Shown here: one piece after another, positions 25,257-32,112 of the stretch
How positions within the stretch are numbered: position 1 is the first letter of the stretch
How the letters are laid out: every line of letters begins with the position of its first letter
Assembly (NCBI RefSeq): GCF_035917575.1
Contig: NZ_CP109090.1
Location: 8,184,001 to 8,248,000, forward strand
Source of the DNA: Streptomyces sp. NBC_01788
Lineage (GTDB): Bacteria > Actinomycetota > Actinomycetes > Streptomycetales > Streptomycetaceae
Reading direction: 5' to 3'
DNA length: 64,000 bases
Made by a program: the position numbers and the translations under genes
The notes under the pieces: generated by a model
The model's input: only the letters and a program-made list of their open reading frames with translations
What the model was told of the DNA's origin: nothing
The model's database searches: none

Positions 25257-26843
25257 GTGCCCGCCACACCACCACCCGACGGCCCCTACGACACCACCTC
25301 CCTGCGCGCCGCCGCCGTACGCCGCCTACTGCGCCTGCGTAATGCCGAACGCCTGACCCACTACGACGTGCGTACCGTCGCCGCCGCCTTCACCGTCCAC
25401 TGGCGCACCGTGCGCCGCTGGATGGACAACGCCACCACCCACAACGGCACCTACACCCCCCAAGGCCGCCGCCACTTCACCCTCACCCCGGCCATGCACG
25501 AAGCCCTGGCCCGATGGAACGGCAACGCCGCAGCCACCTACCGCGAACTCGTCGGCGATGGCATCTTTGGCAACCCGCCCCGTGTATCCCAGGCAACCTT
25601 TTACCGCGCCGTAGACCGGGAACTCACGCCCGGCCAGCGTGCCGCCCTCAGAGGAGGCGAAGCCGCCCGCCGCCGACACGACGTGCACGCCCTGCGCCCG
25701 CACGGCAACCGCAACGACGTATGGGAGACCGACCACGTCGAAGCCAGCGTCTTCGTCAACATCGACGGACGCCGCCGCAAACCCTGGATCACCTGGTTCA
25801 TCGACCACACCACCGCCGTCATCTGCGGTCTGGCCATCACCCCCCACCAGCCCAGCCAGGACGCCATCCTGGCCGCCGCCCGCGACGCCATCCTCTGCAC
25901 TGATCACCACCGGCCCTTCGGCGGCATCCCCCGCAAGATCCGCACCGACCGCGGCCGCGACTTCCTGGGCAAGTGCGTGGACGAAGCGTTCAAAAAGTTC
26001 GGCACCGAACTGATCGTCCTGCCGCCCTACAGCCCCCACCTCAAAGGCACCGTCGAAGCCATCAACGGCGCCGCCAAGCACATGCTGTTCAAAGGACTGC
26101 CCGGCTACGCCCACACCCCCCGAAGCCGCCGCGACCGCCGCGGCCAGCCCCTATGGGCCCTTCACGAACTCCTCGACTACGAAACCTTCATCACCATCGT
26201 CCTCGACTGGGTGGACTGGTGGAACAACGACCACACCATCGCCCGCCTCCACCGGCGCACCCCCGCCCAGGCCTGGCACGCCGACCTCACCCCCATCGAC
26301 ACCCTCGACCCCGCAGACCTGCACACCTACACCCTCACCGACGCCGGCCCACCCCGGAAGATCACCAGCAAGGGCGTCCGCTGGAAAAGCGCCTACTACG
26401 TCGGCGACTGGATGCACGGCCACTCAAGCGCCGGCGAGATGGTCCGCCTGCGCCACGAACCCCACCACTACCACCGCGTCGAGCTCTACGACGCCGACAC
26501 CCTCACCTACCGCGGCCCCGCCTTCCGCAGCGACGAAATGAGCCCCCGCCAAGCCCGTGCACTGCACAACGCCCGCCGACGTGAAGCCGACCGCTACGCC
26601 GCCAAAGCCCGCCGAGCACGCAAAAACGCCACACCCCGCTACGCCGCCACCAGTGTCACCGCCGCGCCCGAACCCCTCAACCGGCTCACCGCCAGCCAGG
26701 CAGCCGCCCAGCTACGCCAGTTGCAGACACCGGAAGGCCACCTGCACGCCGAAGCCCGGCCCGACCTCCTCAACCGGCCCCAGCCCGACTCCGCCCGCTG
26801 GACCAAACCCCGGCCCGACCCCAAACCCCAGGACACCGAGTGA
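25257..26843 (+). CDS. Mu/TniA-type DDE transposase
   Basis: The 528-residue product from GTG 25257 (AAGAAAG about 11 bp upstream) has a helix-turn-helix near 36-56 (YDVRTVAAAFTVHWRTVRRW), then an RNase-H-type integrase core with D159 in VWETDHVEASVFV, D231 in KIRTDRGRDFLG and E267 in HLKGTVEAINGA (35 residues between the last two). LDWVDWWNNDH and RTPAQAWHADLTP follow, then a Mu-C-like beta barrel (SKGVRWKSAYYVGDW, GEMVRLRHEPHHYHRVELYD) and a basic tail. All three catalytic acids are present, so it looks active. It sits 48 bp after cas6e, same strand, and overlaps tniB by 4 bp (GTGA). TniA, MuA and TnsB all have this build; which is closest needs a tree. Confidence 0.9.
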   Translation: MPATPPPDGPYDTTSLRAAAVRRLLRLRNAERLTHYDVRTVAAAFTVHWRTVRRWMDNATTHNGTYTPQGRRHFTLTPAMHEALARWNGNAAATYRELVGDGIFGNPPRVSQATFYRAVDRELTPGQRAALRGGEAARRRHDVHALRPHGNRNDVWETDHVEASVFVNIDGRRRKPWITWFIDHTTAVICGLAITPHQPSQDAILAAARDAILCTDHHRPFGGIPRKIRTDRGRDFLGKCVDEAFKKFGTELIVLPPYSPHLKGTVEAINGAAKHMLFKGLPGYAHTPRSRRDRRGQPLWALHELLDYETFITIVLDWVDWWNNDHTIARLHRRTPAQAWHADLTPIDTLDPADLHTYTLTDAGPPRKITSKGVRWKSAYYVGDWMHGHSSAGEMVRLRHEPHHYHRVELYDADTLTYRGPAFRSDEMSPRQARALHNARRREADRYAAKARRARKNATPRYAATSVTAAPEPLNRLTASQAAAQLRQLQTPEGHLHAEARPDLLNRPQPDSARWTKPRPDPKPQDTE

Positions 26844-27709
26844 CCCACCCGACCACCACGCCCGAGAACCAGCCGACCGCCGGCCCCAACTACCACTACA
26901 TGGGCCTACCCGGCGCCCGCGCCATGCTGACCCAGGCCAGCGCAGAGACCTACGCCAACCTTGTCACCACCCTCAACGCCGACGCCGGCAAGGGCGCCAT
27001 CATGTGCGTCCACGGCGGCGTCGGCCTGGGCAAGACCTTCGCCGTCAACAGCCACCTCGACGACCTCGCCCCCCACACCACCCTGCGCATCAAAGTCGGC
27101 TCCGCCAAAATCCAGGCCCTGCGCGCCGCCCTGTACAAAAAGCTCGACCTGCCCGGCGAGGCCCCCCTCAACAGCACCCGCTGCGAAACCATCCTCAAGG
27201 AAGCCCTGTCGGAAACCCCGCGCGTCCTGGTCGTCGACGAAGCCCAGTGGCTCGACACCCGGGCCTTCGAATTCATCCGCGAGCTCTGGGACGACGAAGA
27301 CACCCGCCTCGCCGTCGTCCTGGTCGGCGCCGAAACCTGCTACCAGAAGATCAAAAACCGTCCGGCGCTGGACTCCCGCATCCTCGTCTGGCAGCGCTAC
27401 AAGCCCCTCACCCCGGCCGAAGTCCTCACCGTCATCCCCGAATACCACCCTCTGTGGGCGGACGTACCCACCGACGAACTGCTGTGGATCGACGACGTCG
27501 CCTGCCACGGCAACTTCCGCCAGTGGGCCAAAATCACCTACCTGCTCCAGGAACAGCACGGCGGCCCCGGCTCGATGGGGGCCGGAAGCACGGGGCCGAC
27601 GAACCCGCCCACTCCACACGACGCGGCCGCACCGCTCCCTCCCTACAGCCGGGACCTCATGCGCGCCGTCCTCAGCCGCCTCGACCCCACCCAACGTCAC
27701 ACCGACTGA
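26840..27709 (+). CDS. TniB/MuB-type AAA+ ATPase, transposition partner
   Basis: The 289-residue product has Walker A GGVGLGKT (59-66), Walker B RVLVVDEAQWL (128-138), a sensor-like VVLVGAETCYQKI and an arginine-rich RILVWQRYKPL region before a helical lid, as in TniB, MuB and short TnsC proteins. Such ATPases coat target DNA, choose the site and activate the transposase. The start overlaps the transposase stop. No TniQ-like gene, the usual link between Cascade and TnsC in known CRISPR-transposons, is seen next to it. It is the last plus-strand gene of the block; the next gene converges 26 bp away. Confidence 0.88.
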   Translation: MTHPTTTPENQPTAGPNYHYMGLPGARAMLTQASAETYANLVTTLNADAGKGAIMCVHGGVGLGKTFAVNSHLDDLAPHTTLRIKVGSAKIQALRAALYKKLDLPGEAPLNSTRCETILKEALSETPRVLVVDEAQWLDTRAFEFIRELWDDEDTRLAVVLVGAETCYQKIKNRPALDSRILVWQRYKPLTPAEVLTVIPEYHPLWADVPTDELLWIDDVACHGNFRQWAKITYLLQEQHGGPGSMGAGSTGPTNPPTPHDAAAPLPPYSRDLMRAVLSRLDPTQRHTD

Positions 27710-27735
27710 AGCGCCGCCCCGGCGTCTGGGCACAT

Positions 27736-28872
27736 CTAGCCCGCGGTGAGATCGCCGGAGAGGCTGATCTCGATGGGGCGTTTGAGTTTGCTGCCGTATT
27801 TCCAGTCCAGGACGCCGTCGTGCTGGAGGCGTCCGACGACGATGCCCGGGGCGATGCCGGCCCGGCGGGCGAAGGCTGTGATGTTGGTGAAGGGCATAGG
27901 GCGCTGGGCGAGTTGCTTGTAGGCGGCCGCGTGCTCGGGGGGGATGAGGGTTTCCCTGGCGAATGCGTCGGCTTCGTCCTCGCTGCGGTCTCCTTCGGGG
28001 GTCGTGTCGTCGTCGCGGTTTGTGTTGTCGATGAAGGTGAGGCGTTTGCCGTGCAGGAGGACATGCCCGAGCTCGTGGAAGACGGTGAACCAGAAGTGGT
28101 CGTCCTTCTTGAACCGGCCGCTGAGGGCGACTCCGACCTTTTCCGGAGTGAGCCATCGGGTGACGCCGGAGACGCGGCTGTTGGGGGGTGCGGCAACGAA
28201 CACCACCGCGACGCCGGCCTGGGCGCACAGGTGCGGGATTTCGGTGCGCCAGACGGCGGGTTCCTCGACGGTCAGGGCGCGTAGCTGGGGGAGTAGCTCA
28301 AGCAGGGCTGCACGGTCGTAGGGTGCGCAGGGGATTTCGCGTGCTCTGAGTTCGGCCTGGCGCAGCCAGACGGCGGTGGCATAGTCGTCGGGTGTGAGGA
28401 CGGTGGAGCGCCGGAAGGCGGTCCGGTAGCTGCCCCACACGTTCTCTGCAACCTCGGGGTCGGCGACACCGAAGAACGCCAGCAGATGCTCGAGATTGTC
28501 CACCGTGCGCTCTTTGGTCGGCAGGATGCCCCGCTTGACCAGCTCCTGCAGGGAGAAGCGGTCGAGCCAGTCGAGGCGGTGGCTGAGAGCTTCACGGCTC
28601 TGGGTGCGGCTGACGTGGGTGCGCCAGGCGGCCTCCATCTGGTTCCACAGCGAAGCCGGGATTCCAACGGCCCGCTCCAGCAGAAGGGCAGTCTCGGGGG
28701 TGAGGACGGCGCTGCCTTGGACGATCTGGTTGATGTGCTTGGTCGACAGTCCGGTGCGGCGGGCGAGGTCCGCCTGGGGGATGCCGAGGGCGTCGAGCTG
28801 TTCTTTCAGTGTGTCGCCCGGAGGCAGGACTTCATCCGGTGCGAACGGGTGCGGGGCGGAGGGCGGAGTCAC
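27736..28872 (-). CDS. XRE-family HTH protein fused to ImmA/IrrE metallopeptidase
   Basis: The 378-residue product has an N-terminal HTH of the HigA/XRE kind (ALGIPQADLARRTGLSTKHI, then VLTPETALLLERAVGIPASL) and a C-terminal Zn-peptidase of the ImmA/IrrE family: FTVFHELGHVLLHGK (HELGH at about 266-270) with a downstream EDEADAFARETLIP that supplies the third ligand. It is encoded 49 bp after a HigB-like toxin and divergent from a CBASS operon. In known CBASS loci a separate HTH repressor (CapH) and ImmA-like protease (CapP) control expression; here both parts are in one chain, so it may be toxin antidote, CBASS regulator or both. That role is inferred. Confidence 0.85.
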   Translation of the reverse strand: MTPPSAPHPFAPDEVLPPGDTLKEQLDALGIPQADLARRTGLSTKHINQIVQGSAVLTPETALLLERAVGIPASLWNQMEAAWRTHVSRTQSREALSHRLDWLDRFSLQELVKRGILPTKERTVDNLEHLLAFFGVADPEVAENVWGSYRTAFRRSTVLTPDDYATAVWLRQAELRAREIPCAPYDRAALLELLPQLRALTVEEPAVWRTEIPHLCAQAGVAVVFVAAPPNSRVSGVTRWLTPEKVGVALSGRFKKDDHFWFTVFHELGHVLLHGKRLTFIDNTNRDDDTTPEGDRSEDEADAFARETLIPPEHAAAYKQLAQRPMPFTNITAFARRAGIAPGIVVGRLQHDGVLDWKYGSKLKRPIEISLSGDLTAG

Positions 28873-28921
28873 GTGAGTGCCTCTCGGTCGGCGAGGCTGC
28901 GGGGCGGGCCTGGTGGCGGGG

Positions 28922-29296
28922 TCAGGGGCGGTGGATCGCTGCGACGATCACACCGCGTACGGCGTGCTCGTTCAGGGTGCCGTCGTCGAGGGTGTCGGGC
29001 GGGTCGTCGCGCGGGCGGACCACGAGATCGCCGTGATCACCGAGCGACACCAGCAGAGTGAAGCAGTCCCCGTTGGCTGCGGGCCGCAGCCGCGTGGCCG
29101 CAATGTGCCGCAGGTCAGCCAGGTGGTGGGCGGCCGACATCTGGCCAAGACGCCGGAGCAGGGTGGTCGCTCCGTCGGGGCCTAAACGGTCCCTGCGGGC
29201 AGGGCCGTTGTTGCAGACACGGGCGAGCTCGGCGTCCTCGAAGACGATCTCCACCAGCGACCTCAGAATCCTTTTCCGTTTACCTACTGCTTCCAT
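28922..29296 (-). CDS. HigB/RelE-like toxin
   Basis: ATG 29296 is chosen because GGGAGGATAAC lies directly upstream on the minus strand. The 124-residue product carries the RelE/HigB core pattern: VEIVFEDAELARVCNN, LLRRLGQMSAAHHLADLRHI, then ATRLRPAANGDCFTLLVSL and a final strand DLVVRP. Toxin-first order and a downstream HTH protein match higBA modules. HigB-type proteins cut mRNA at the ribosome. The C-terminal extension after DLVVRPRDD is longer than in minimal HigB. Confidence 0.7.
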   Translation of the reverse strand: MEAVGKRKRILRSLVEIVFEDAELARVCNNGPARRDRLGPDGATTLLRRLGQMSAAHHLADLRHIAATRLRPAANGDCFTLLVSLGDHGDLVVRPRDDPPDTLDDGTLNEHAVRGVIVAAIHRP

Positions 29297-29410
29297 GTTA
29301 TCCTCCCGATCAAGGTCCACAAGATTTCATGCACCTGCTGGGTAAATGAAACTGTGGAGTAGGGTGTGGCCTGTGTTACCGCCGGCCGCTGGAGATCTGG
29401 AGGACAGCTC
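29297..29410. promoter_or_regulatory. Divergent control region between toxin and CBASS operons
   Basis: This 114-bp gap must hold promoters for both directions. It is AT-richer than its flanks and has an inverted pair TTTCAT (29325-29330) and ATGAAA (29346-29351) separated by 15 bp, a plausible site for the HTH-ImmA protein. GGAGG just before 29411 serves the first CBASS-side ORF. A shared operator would tie both units to one regulator. Confidence 0.45.
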
Positions 29411-29551
29411 ATGGCAGGCAAGCGCAGCGCATCCAACGGCCAGCGGGGCCGCAGCGCCGTCACGGGCCGGTTCGTGAAGCAGGCCACCGTGAAGCGGCAC
29501 CCGAAGACGACGACCAATGAGAGCGCCGGCAAGGGCGGCAGGAAGAAGTAG
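29411..29551 (+). CDS. Small basic protein preceding the CBASS operon
   Basis: A 46-residue ORF with ATG 29411 and GGAGG about 7 bp upstream encodes MAGKRSASNGQRGRSAVTGR, then FVKQATVKRHPKTTTNESAG and a Lys-rich end. It is Ser/Thr/Lys/Arg-rich and likely disordered. I recall similar RSAVTGRFV..ATV.RHPKTT peptides as unnamed small proteins in actinobacteria. It lies about 90 bp before the CD-NTase gene on the same strand. No function is known to me. Confidence 0.55.
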   Translation: MAGKRSASNGQRGRSAVTGRFVKQATVKRHPKTTTNESAGKGGRKK

Positions 29552-29644
29552 GCGGCCATGCCCCTCGCAGCCGACCTCGCATTGTCAGTGGTGTGAGGCA
29601 AGCTCGGCAGGCCGATGCAGTCACAACCAGGATCGGAGGGCCCG

Positions 29645-30649
29645 ATGGCTCACCTCAAGCAGCAGTTCAAGGATGCGCTGAGCTCCATCGAGCCCGGCGA
29701 CGACAAGACCAACGCGCCAGAGGCGCATCGCCTCGTCCGTGACGCCCTCAAGGCTGACTCCAAGCTCGCCGAGTACGGCGTCAGCCCGATCCTGATCGGC
29801 TCCTACAAGCGCAACGTGTCGATCCGGAGGATCAAGGACGTCGACGTGTTCGTGCGCCTGCCCGATGTTCCGAGCGACGTCACGTCGACGGACATCCTCG
29901 ACAGATTTTTCAAGGTCCTGCATGCGGAGTTCGGCACCGACGCCGACGGGCACCGGCGCACCAAGCGGCAGGATCGTAGCCTGCAGGTCTCCTTCCCGGA
30001 GTACGACCTCTACGTCGACGCGGTGCCCGCCCGCCCCTACGGCGACGGAACGTGGGAGATCCCGCAAAAGGGCGACGAGAACGAGTGGGTGCGCACCAAC
30101 CCCGACGGGCTGACGGACCTGTCGAGCACGATGAACGCGGACCACGACGAGTACTACGTACCGACCATCAAACTGCTTCGTCAGACGCGTCGCGCCCTGC
30201 TCGGCACGAAGAAGCCCGGCGGATTCTTCATCGAGATGGCCGCCTACCAGGCGTTCGCCTCAGGCGCAGTCTCGGGCAACTACCAGGCGGAGTACTACGT
30301 CAGCGCACTCCGGGAGGTCAGCAAGATCATAGATAACTTCGTGACCTACGGCATCGCAGTGACCGACCCGACACTGCCCGGGCACACCATCCGCATCCGC
30401 GCGACCGACGACGAACTGGACACCGCGCGGACGCGGTTCACCGACGCCGCAGCGTCGGCAGAAGCTGCGCTCGACGAGGAGGACGCGGGCAAGGCCGCGC
30501 TGGCGTTCCGGAAACTGCTGGGAACGAACGGCGATGGGGACACGGTCTTTCCGATGCCCCCCGGCTTCAACGAGGACGGCAGCAAGAAGGCATCCGCGAT
30601 CTCGCCCGGCGCCCGCGTCGTTCCTGCCGGCAAGAGGACCTTCGGGTGA
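29645..30649 (+). CDS. CBASS CD-NTase (cGAS/DncV-like nucleotidyltransferase)
   Basis: ATG 29645 follows GGATCGGAGG; an upstream ATG at 29615 lacks a good ribosome site. The 334-residue product has the nucleotidyltransferase signature GSY at 52-54 followed by D65-V-D67 (RRIKDVDVFVRLP) and the third acid at D125 (YDLYVDAVPARP), then the helical C-terminal part (IKLLRQTRRALLGTKKPGG, FIEMAAYQAFASGAVSG). These are the marks of CD-NTases, which make cyclic oligonucleotide signals on infection. It is followed with a 4-bp overlap by the E2-E1 gene, defining a type II CBASS. Confidence 0.92.
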   Translation: MAHLKQQFKDALSSIEPGDDKTNAPEAHRLVRDALKADSKLAEYGVSPILIGSYKRNVSIRRIKDVDVFVRLPDVPSDVTSTDILDRFFKVLHAEFGTDADGHRRTKRQDRSLQVSFPEYDLYVDAVPARPYGDGTWEIPQKGDENEWVRTNPDGLTDLSSTMNADHDEYYVPTIKLLRQTRRALLGTKKPGGFFIEMAAYQAFASGAVSGNYQAEYYVSALREVSKIIDNFVTYGIAVTDPTLPGHTIRIRATDDELDTARTRFTDAAASAEAALDEEDAGKAALAFRKLLGTNGDGDTVFPMPPGFNEDGSKKASAISPGARVVPAGKRTFG

Positions 30650-32112
30650 CCCCTGTCGGCTTCGACGAGTATGTCGCCTACGCGCGGCAGCACTTCGAGG
30701 AAGGCCTGATCCGCGCCGGGTTCCGCGAGGTTGAAGCAAGATGGGAAGGGCCGGTCCCGCACTCGGCGGTCACGACCCGCGTCGTGATCGACCTGCCGCC
30801 CCGTTTCCCGTTTCTGCCGCCGAGAGTGGCGCCGGTCGAGCACGACGCGGTGCCCTGGTCCTGGCACCGCGACCCGGACGGCGGTCTGTGCCTGGTCGCC
30901 GAAGATGATCATGAAGGGTTGTGGTGGACGGAGGCACCGGCGTTCCTGGAACACGTCACAGCGTGGTTCGAGCGCGCGGACATCGGCTGGACGGGCGATC
31001 GGCCAGACCTCGACCTCGACCGGTACTTCCAGCCGTCCGCGGACCGGCGCCTTTATCTCTACGGCGGCCTCGGCCAGTACCTCAACCGCTCCGTCCGCTT
31101 CAGCCCGTCCAGCAACAACACGATGCGGATCAGGAACGGCAGCCGCCCCAGGAAGGCCCTTGAGCACAGTAAGGACCGCTTCGGGTATGTAGCCGACCTC
31201 GGCGAGGTGGACGTGCCGCCGCGAACCTGGGCAGACATCTCCGCCCGGCTCGGCTCGAACACGGAGCTAGACCGCAGAATTCGTCAGCAGTCGGTCGCAG
31301 CTGTCGTGCTGATCTACCGACGCGGCACCCACGAGGGCGCGATCGTGCTGGACGTAGCGTCCACGAAGGAGGGCGGCACGGCCGTCACACGTCTGCGCTC
31401 GGGCGCAGACACCGAGGCAGCCCGGTCCGCTCGTGCAGGCGTCCTCGCCCCCGCACTGCGTGAATCCAGGGTCGCAGTCGTCGGCGTCGGCGCTTTGGGA
31501 TCGTTCATTGCCGACATGCTGGTGCGCTCCGGTGTCCGTTACCTCACTCTCATCGACGACGATGTCGTCATGCCGGGAAACCTCGTTCGCCACCTCGTGG
31601 GCCACGACACGGTCGGGCTGCCGAAAGTCGAAGCGGTCAAGCGACACCTCGTTAGGCAGAACGAGGCGCTGGCCAGCGGCATCGGCATCATCAATGGCGC
31701 GCTTACCTCGGGCGCTGACGCGGTTGACCATCTGCGGAACCACGACCTCGTCGTGAACGCCACCGCCGACTTCGCCACCACGGCGCTCCTGCACGTAAGC
31801 GCCCGGACAGTAGGCACACGGGTCCTGTCCGCGGCGCTTCAAAACGACGGCAGGACCTATCGCATCGACGTACTGCCACCGCTCGGCGATGCCGCACCGC
31901 TGCCGCCTTCGACGACCAGAGCCGATACCGAGGCACCGCTACTGTTCGAAGCAGGCTGCGGAAGCCCTATCTCCCCAACGCCGCCCCACGCGGTGATCGA
32001 GGCAGCAGCGGCAACCGTCCGACACGCCATCGGCCTCCTCGTGGAGAGTCCACTCCATCCTGCTGGGGAGACGCGTCACCTCCACTCCGCATCACAAGGG
32101 AGCCACCAGTGA
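30646..32112 (+). CDS. cap2: CBASS E2-E1 ubiquitin-transferase-like protein Cap2
   Basis: The 488-residue product from GTG 30646 has an N-terminal E2-like domain (IDLPPRFPFLPPRVAP, then DGGLCLVAEDDHEGLWW with the catalytic Cys at 82) and a C-terminal ThiF/E1 domain: VAVVGVGALGSFIADMLV near 280, LTLIDDDVVMPGNLVRH, HDLVVNATADF and a second Cys at 438 in FEAGCGSPISP. Cap2 conjugates the CD-NTase C-terminus to targets and primes it. The order CD-NTase, Cap2, then a JAB protein with 4-bp overlaps is the standard type II arrangement. Confidence 0.93.
   Translation: MTPVGFDEYVAYARQHFEEGLIRAGFREVEARWEGPVPHSAVTTRVVIDLPPRFPFLPPRVAPVEHDAVPWSWHRDPDGGLCLVAEDDHEGLWWTEAPAFLEHVTAWFERADIGWTGDRPDLDLDRYFQPSADRRLYLYGGLGQYLNRSVRFSPSSNNTMRIRNGSRPRKALEHSKDRFGYVADLGEVDVPPRTWADISARLGSNTELDRRIRQQSVAAVVLIYRRGTHEGAIVLDVASTKEGGTAVTRLRSGADTEAARSARAGVLAPALRESRVAVVGVGALGSFIADMLVRSGVRYLTLIDDDVVMPGNLVRHLVGHDTVGLPKVEAVKRHLVRQNEALASGIGIINGALTSGADAVDHLRNHDLVVNATADFATTALLHVSARTVGTRVLSAALQNDGRTYRIDVLPPLGDAAPLPPSTTRADTEAPLLFEAGCGSPISPTPPHAVIEAAAATVRHAIGLLVESPLHPAGETRHLHSASQGSHQ

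Noticed and set aside
12959..27709. A standard I-E defence locus with cas1 and cas2
   Set aside because: No frame in or near the block has Cas1 or Cas2 features; adaptation genes must be elsewhere or lost.
26557..28284. 575-codon plus-strand frame across tniA, tniB and the HTH-ImmA gene
   Set aside because: It crosses three real genes in other frames or on the other strand and has shadow composition.
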